A DNA stretch of 11,000 nucleotides from Symbiodinium natans (lineage: Eukaryota; Sar; Dinophyceae; Suessiales; Symbiodiniaceae): positions 314,001 to 325,000 of the forward strand of contig CAJNDS010002117.1 of the NCBI GenBank assembly GCA_905221605.1, written 5' to 3'. The notes beneath the pieces are model-generated. The model saw only the letters and a program-made list of their open reading frames with translations. It did not search any database and was not told the origin of the DNA. The translations under genes were made by a program, and so were the position numbers. Of this stretch, positions 7,422-11,000 are shown piece by piece; positions within the stretch are counted from its first letter, which is position 1, and every line of letters begins with the position of its first letter.

Positions 7422-8132
7422 GAGAAGTGAGGAAAAACAGCCTTCCAGGCAACGCCTAAACAGGTTCCCAGATGCATGCACAAAGACCCAAGAAGATCCC
7501 AAGAAGCATCGATTCGGAAACCAAGGTTCAGAGGTTATGAAGCCCCGCTTCGGAAAATGCACGTCCCAGCTTTAGAGCCATACATCCCCGTGGCAGAAGT
7601 CAGTTCTTTGCACAACCATTGCGACTCAGAAATTATGCCTGTCCCCTTCTTGCCCTACATCCCGACCACCCGCGAATCGAGTTCTCGAAAGAGCCATCTG
7701 CTTCCTCCCATTGGCGGCTTCGTCGTGGTAGTTCATACTGTTCCAGTAGTTTCCGAATCAGGTAGGCGTCAGCATTCTGAATTTTCGAGTCAGTCACAGT
7801 TTCTGAATCATGGTTTCCCAATCAGGAGGGGCACGAGAGCTCGTATCTCCTCTAAGCTTCTTCTTGGGGCAGGATCGCTGCTCGCCGTGCAACCTCGAGG
7901 GTCCATCTTCGAGGCGTGCTGGCAAGAATGCCCACAATTGCAGGTTCAGAAAAGGGCGAATTAGAGCAGCGTCCATTCCCGAGTCCTAGGGCTGGGCAGC
8001 AGTCAAGCGTGCACGATGCAGGCAAGTGGTTTCCAGCTGGGCGTTCACCTCAGTCTCCGGTGGGCGTGTATAGTTCGAAGATGAGATTGTTGAAAATGAC
8101 CAGCTCCCGATTCTCCCCTGATAGCCTACGAG
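7422..8132 (+). other. Probable intron with a 163-codon open frame
   Basis: Between two kinase exon candidates. The + frame from 7476 to 7964 is open for 162 residues (MHKDPRRSQEASIRKPRF...), with two PYIP motifs and a basic/Ser-rich end (RISSKLLLGAGSLL). It shows no known domain and does not fit the kinase. A short sequence tttcygaatca recurs near 7750, 7800 and 7814. A missing linker exon of the kinase could lie here. Confidence 0.4.
7487..7506 (+). repeat. 11-bp-period duplication (cccaagaag)
   Basis: cccaagaag occurs at 7487-7495 and 7498-7506, spaced exactly 11 bp. Confidence 0.82.
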
Positions 8133-8165
8133 GTGGATTGGTGGTGGGCTGTTGCTTTGCGGAAG
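8133..8165 (+). CDS. ABC1 kinase exon: VDWWWAVALRK
   Basis: Eleven codons, phase 0 at both ends, acceptor tacgag^GTG and GT donor (gtctgg). The W-rich helix sits just before the GPxFxKxGQ motif, as in ADCK2-type proteins. Confidence 0.72.
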
Positions 8166-11000
8166 GTCTGGATCCCAAGTGCTGATGCCAAGTTGCCAGG
8201 CTACCAGGCCACCCTGTATTTCCCTGTTCCCAATCTTCACCGCCATGGTCACAAAAAGCCACGTGGTCGCCCAGCATCACGGAATCACGTACTTGCACTT
8301 CGCACTTCCACTTTCTCCACTTCCCTCTAATCTTCTTTTTTTCCTCGACTTTGCCAGCAACCGCCCATCTTGACCAGCAGTGTGAAGGTGCAGCGCAGTG
8401 GACCGGTGTTCGTCAAGCCGGGGGCCCCTGTTGCTGTTTTGTATCTTTTTCTCTTGTGGCGGTTTCTGGGTACTGCATGGTACTGCACTGCGAGTCGGCG
8501 CCGTCTGGCCATAGGTTGGGGCAGTGGGCAGCGACACGACCTGACCTTATTCAGGAGGACGGCGCTCGCCAGAGCTTCTGACGATGCTGCCCCTGAAATA
8601 TCGTTCGAGATATTTAAGTATTGACCAGGACATTTGCTCACGCCTGGCCCATCTGCACGATAGCACAGAGCCTCACGGCCTGGAGCACACGCACAAGGCC
8701 GCGCTGATTCGTGGTGATTGAACACCTGTTTGTTGTAGATTGAAGTTGATTGAAGGCTTCGTGCTTTCCGGCACAGATGTGTGGCGATGCTCAGCCCAGG
8801 TGTTGAGCGAGTCCTTCTCGGAAACGTCGGGAAGCCAAGATCCACGTTGAGCTGATGTCTTTAGCGTGCTCGTCTCTCTTACGACCTCCCTTCATCTTTC
8901 TTTCAAGTTCTCCGAATACGGACTCCCTTGACACTTCGCCAAGCTTGCCCTTCGTGCATGCGCTGCAGGTGGTTCCGAGACATCCTCATTGAGCCAGAGC
9001 CGATAGGACCGCCTGGTACAGCGCCGTTGCACAGAGCCAGGTCCACAAAAGACTAAAGCTCGAAGCCCCGAAAAAGTCTTAGTCTTAAACTTGAAACCCA
9101 GAAGACCCAGAGCTGTGGCCATTCTCCGGCCGGCTCTTGCCTCAGGATCTGGATGCATCGCGCAGGCAGGCTCATACCTGGCTGAGTGAGGTCATCAATT
9201 GACAAAATGTTTCGATAGCACCTCCAAGCTGCGAGACGGAGCCCCGCATCTTAGAATTCTTCCTCTCAGAGGAGCCACGAGTTTGTGGCTGCAGGTGTAC
9301 CGTGGTCGGTTGCTGGCGGGTGGGGCATCGTCGTCATCCAAGGCGAGCCAGACCAGAATGACCAGCTCACATGTCCGTGGCAATGAAGCTCGATAAAGAT
9401 TGCTGGAAGCAATGTCAACTGCAGCATTACCAGCAATATTCTAGCTTGTGAGCCTGCGCGGCAGGTTAGGTCAGCACAGCATCTTGACTCTAGCACAAAG
9501 CGAAGCAAGCTGGTATGATTGCAAGGGCCAACTCATGGATTTGTTGCGGAACAGAGAAGGCAAATCAATGCCAGTTTCCTGTATCCGTGCTCGTGCAGAG
9601 CCAACGGGCAACGCTTTGCAAATCAGGGACTGACAGTCGCAGCCGAGTAGTGCTGAGAAAAACTTGTATGTCCCAATGGCAAGACAGACGCCAAAATGGC
9701 TCAGCTCAGCCCAGTTCCATGGCTCCTCTGCCAGGCATCGCCACTGCAGACCCTTGGATCTCGCCTTCAGCGCTTCTGCGGAGGTCATTTGAGAGCCGGT
9801 GTGACAAGTGCACAAAGCTGAATCATCAGCGGTTTGTTTCTGACATCTCCGAGCATTATCGCCGAAAGGATTTCCATTTCTTTTAAGAGTTCCTGACTTG
9901 TCTCAAGCTTCAGTGTGCTGCAGGTGCTTGCTCCTCGACTGCCCGCGTTCGCGTCGGCATGGAGGTGTTTGGGGACGGTGTGCTGGGCAACTGGGGAGGT
10001 TGAAAGTCGATCCATTTCGTTTCTCCATTCACTGGGCTTCATCCAGTTCGAAGTTCCAACCCGGGCCGTGCAGGTTGCCGTCAAAGTTGTCCATCCGCAG
10101 GCTGGTGTAGAGATCATGGATGCCTGCAGATGATCTGCATATCTGCATCTCATGATGTGCACGTCATGTGGGGGGACAACTGTGCCGCCTATGTCATTTG
10201 TCAATGCAGCGAGTATGCGTCCTAGACTGCCTGTCTAGTTGGTCTGCAGCCCTCACCGGCCGCAGGTACAGCGTGCTGTGGAGGTTGACTTGGAGGCACG
10301 GCATGTACGCTAACACTGTTGGCGTGGAGTTTCCGAAATGAGTTTCTAAAATCCTTGTGCAGGTGCTGGATCAGCTAGCAGGCTTCTCTTCATATGCAGG
10401 GATGGACAGGCACAAGATGCCACTTTGGGCTAAGGCGGCGAAGGGCCTTTTTGCCATGTACAGAGTGCACGGTGCAGGCTCGGGATGCCTTTGATGCTCC
10501 GCCAGTTCTCCGCCTTCCTCAAGGCAAGAGATGTGGCCTTCGATGCTCTTCGGTGATCCTCTGTGCTTAAAACGAGGCCCAGACGGACCTTCGCACAGAG
10601 GCGCAGAACTTGCGGAGGCGTCCCAGGGCATTGCCCGGCAACGTCAATGCCCAGCCATGGCACGCCACGGCCCCAATCTGCCCCATCTCTCCAGGTTAAA
10701 GCAGCTGCTGGCCCCTGGAGATGGCGGCAGCGTTGTCGTCCCGGAGGCCTCGCATGGCGGCCCCGCCGCCGTGCTCTCTCAGCTTTCCATGTGCTACTGT
10801 GATGCCGTAGTGTTCCGCGTTCAACTGAGCATCGCTATGTTGAGTGCATCTCACAACAACTTTGTGGCGCAGCAGGGTTGCAAAAATAACAGGGTTCAGC
10901 AAGTTTGTTGCTTTGCAGGTCTTCGACAGGTGGGTGTCGCGCAACGTGCTCGTGATGAGCTTCGAGGAGCGCATGGGCTTCGAGATTATTTGAGAAGATT
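8133..11000 (+). CDS. ABC1/UbiB (ADCK2-like) atypical kinase gene, 3' incomplete
   Basis: ABC1/UbiB proteins are protein-kinase-like ATPases of mitochondria and plastids, linked to coenzyme Q and prenyl-lipid metabolism. Fifteen short exons (8133-8165, 8388-8416, 8515-8557, 8629-8697, 8800-8825, 8969-9006, 9146-9165, 9295-9342, 10074-10100, 10266-10304, 10363-10400, 10478-10523, 10577-10617, 10695-10746, 10919 onward) join in one frame. They give the family landmarks in the right order: WWW helix, KLGQWAATRPDL (KxGQ motif), LAHLHD, EPEPIGSGCIAQVYRGRL (nucleotide loop), VAVKVVHP (ATP lysine), DLRTEAQNL and VLVMSFEE (hinge). GSGCIAQVY and the QTDLRTEAQNL block point to the ADCK2 / plant ABC1K branch rather than COQ8. 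The first 14 exons total 549 nt, about 39 nt each. All acceptors are AG^G; donors are 8 GC, 3 GA and 3 GT. The window ends before the HADxHPGN catalytic segment. The true 5' end lies upstream, possibly including the exon at 7355. The family call is firm; substrate and organelle are not shown. Confidence 0.9.
8388..8416 (+). CDS. ABC1 kinase exon: VQRSGPVFV plus split Lys
   Basis: The acceptor gtgaag^GTG obeys AG^G and joins in frame with the preceding exon. The exon ends in AA, and the Lys of the KxGQ motif is completed by the first G of the next exon. Donor is GC (gccggg). GPVFVK matches the GPxFIK that precedes GQ in the family. A longer exon starting at 8358 after a strong pyrimidine tract is in the same frame but lengthens the W-to-GP spacing. 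Confidence 0.82.
8515..8557 (+). CDS. ABC1 kinase exon: KxGQ motif (LGQWAATRPDLIQE)
   Basis: Acceptor ccatag^G. With the split Lys this reads KLGQWAATRPDL, the signature KxGQ motif that replaces the Gly-rich loop in ABC1 kinases. The donor is GA (gacggc). GAC is duplicated at the intron ends, so the junction could shift by a few bases without changing the protein. Confidence 0.9.
8629..8697 (+). CDS. ABC1 kinase exon: DICSRLAHLHD ... EPHGLEHTHK
   Basis: Twenty-three codons, phase 0 at both ends; acceptor gaccag^GAC, GC donor (gccgcg). The LxxLHDxxxPH pattern is the conserved helix after KxGQ in ABC1 proteins. Confidence 0.88.
8800..8825 (+). CDS. ABC1 kinase exon: VLSESFSE plus split Thr
   Basis: This is a 26-nt exon with acceptor gcccag^GTG and GT donor (gtcggg). 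It corresponds to the helix that reads like LRxAFG in relatives, and it ends in AC, completed by the G of the next exon. Confidence 0.8.
8969..9006 (+). CDS. ABC1 kinase exon: WFRDILIEPEPI plus split Gly
   Basis: Acceptor gctgcag^G; the last base starts the Gly codon of EPEPIG and the donor is GA (gaccgc). The segment leads directly into the nucleotide-binding loop in this family. Confidence 0.88.
9146..9165 (+). CDS. ABC1 kinase 20-nt micro-exon: (G)SGCIAQ loop
   Basis: Acceptor cctcag^GA, GC donor (gcaggc). It restores PEPIG-SGCIAQ-VYRG across three exons exactly in phase, matching the ADCK2-type GSGCVAQVY loop. Without it the flanking exons are out of phase and lack the loop. Confidence 0.87.
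9295..9342 (+). CDS. ABC1 kinase exon: VYRGRLLAGGASSSSK
   Basis: Sixteen codons, phase 0 at both ends; acceptor gctgcag^GTG, GC donor (gcgagc). VYRGRL follows the loop as beta strand 2; the Gly/Ser run is the variable linker before the VAVK strand. Confidence 0.87.
9343..10073 (+). other. Large intron (GC-AG) of the ABC1 kinase gene
   Basis: At 731 nt this is several times longer than the gene's other introns. The flanking exons join in phase and give a family-typical sequence, so no exon is required inside, although a short linker exon is not excluded. Open frames here (for example + strand 9515-9886) show no family motif. A 12-nt match to the reverse complement of the dinoflagellate spliced-leader core is at 9690-9701. 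Confidence 0.6.
10074..10100 (+). CDS. ABC1 kinase 27-nt exon: VAVKVVHPQ
   Basis: Acceptor gtgcag^GTT, GC donor (gctggt). VAVKV carries the ATP-binding lysine of the kinase fold and HP follows as in relatives. Nine codons, phase 0 at both ends. Confidence 0.9.
10112..10168 (+). repeat. Inverted repeat and near-palindrome in a kinase intron
   Basis: 10112-10132 (gatcatggatgcctgcagat) pairs imperfectly with 10141-10157 (atctgcatctcatgatg). 10151-10168 is a near-palindrome (catgatgtgcacgtcatg, one mismatched pair). An 8-bp unit, atctgcat, is duplicated at 10133-10148. All lie inside the 165-nt intron 10101-10265. Confidence 0.7.
10266..10304 (+). CDS. ABC1 kinase exon: VQRAVEVDLEARH
   Basis: Acceptor ccgcag^GTA, GT donor (gtacgc). 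It matches the 'V...V..DL' helix after VAVKVxHP. The preceding exon ends in the same CCGCAG, so the junction is ambiguous at DNA level but not in protein. Confidence 0.85.
10363..10400 (+). CDS. ABC1 kinase exon: VLDQLAGFSSYA plus split Gly
   Basis: Acceptor gtgcag^GTG, GA donor (gatgga), leaving phase 2 that the next exon resolves. The segment between the DL helix and the QxDL block has the expected length (about 33 residues in total). Confidence 0.75.
10478..10523 (+). CDS. ABC1 kinase exon: LGMPLMLRQFSAFLK
   Basis: Acceptor gtgcag^G, GC donor (gcaaga). LRQFSAFL resembles the helix just before QxDLxxEAxNL in plant ABC1K and ADCK2 proteins. Confidence 0.85.
10577..10617 (+). CDS. ABC1 kinase exon: AQTDLRTEAQNLR
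   Basis: Acceptor aacgag^GCC, GC donor (gcgtcc). The QxDLRxEAxNL block is a hallmark of ABC1 kinases and carries the conserved helix glutamate. The upstream intron is only 53 nt. Confidence 0.92.
10695..10746 (+). CDS. ABC1 kinase exon: LKQLLAPGDGG ... VVVPE
   Basis: Acceptor ctccag^G, GC donor (gcctcg). It links the NLRR helix to the strand that continues as PEVFDRW in the next exon; relatives read V.FP.V here. Confidence 0.87.
10919..10990 (+). CDS. ABC1 kinase exon: VFDRWVSRNVLVMSFEE, 3' end unresolved
   Basis: Acceptor tttgcag^GTC. RNVLVMSFEE matches the strand and hinge (VLVMEx) of the family. The frame meets TGA at 10991-10993, so a donor must lie earlier: GA at 10967, GC at 10969 or GC at 10977 are all possible. 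Family proteins do not end here, so the stop is read as intronic. Confidence 0.85.

Noticed and set aside
9012-9060. A second apparent kinase loop (SAVAQSQVHK) just after EPEPIG, suggesting a frameshifted pseudogene
   Set aside because: It is out of frame with EPEPIG and with VYRGRL and carries an extra residue pair. The micro-exon at 9146-9165 gives the exact loop in phase, so the match is chance inside an intron.
9515-9886. 123-codon + strand frame in the large kinase intron
   Set aside because: It shows no motif and is out of context with the kinase, whose flanking exons join cleanly without it.
1-11000. Bacterial or phage accessory system, CRISPR array, tRNA/rRNA or transposase
   Set aside because: No operon-like long ORFs, Shine-Dalgarno spacing, regular spacer arrays, RNA gene signatures or transposase motifs were seen; the content is eukaryotic split genes.

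Overview
This is nuclear genomic DNA from a eukaryote, most probably a dinoflagellate (Symbiodiniaceae or a relative). No intact prokaryotic-style gene is present. Instead, many very short exons on the + strand can be joined in a consistent reading phase by one splice rule: the acceptor is AG followed by G, and the donor is GC, GA or GT, with GC commonest. That donor mixture, the AG^G acceptor and the dense same-strand gene order are known dinoflagellate traits. All exon models here were read by eye; no RNA or database evidence was available.

The firmest result is at the right end. From 8133 (probably from 7355 or earlier) to the window edge lies the N-terminal half of an ABC1/UbiB atypical kinase of the ADCK2 / plant-ABC1K type. 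Fifteen small exons carry, in order, the KxGQ motif, the 'LHD' helix region, the Gly/Ala loop (GSGCIAQ), the VAVK lysine, the QxDLRxEAxNL block and the VLVM hinge. Fourteen introns join in phase: 8 GC-AG, 3 GA-AG and 3 GT-AG. The catalytic HADxHPGN part lies beyond the window.

The left end (about 50-3194) holds exons of an unrecognised protein with one hydrophobic, probably membrane-spanning segment and acidic/low-complexity tails; a stop at 3192-3194 probably ends it. The middle (about 3561-5517) holds exons of a second unrecognised protein with a Gln-rich coiled coil; it may end at 5515-5517. Region 5518-7354 is poorly resolved and has only weak exon candidates, some of which may be the 5' part of the kinase gene. 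The three inferred genes run head to tail on the + strand.

Non-coding parts carry many short (8-12 bp) tandem duplications, including a six-unit 11-bp array at 1848-1913 that ends at a candidate 3' splice site. No rRNA, tRNA, CRISPR array, insertion sequence or transposase was seen. The first two genes were assembled only from frame openness, splice signals and phase agreement, so their limits are tentative.
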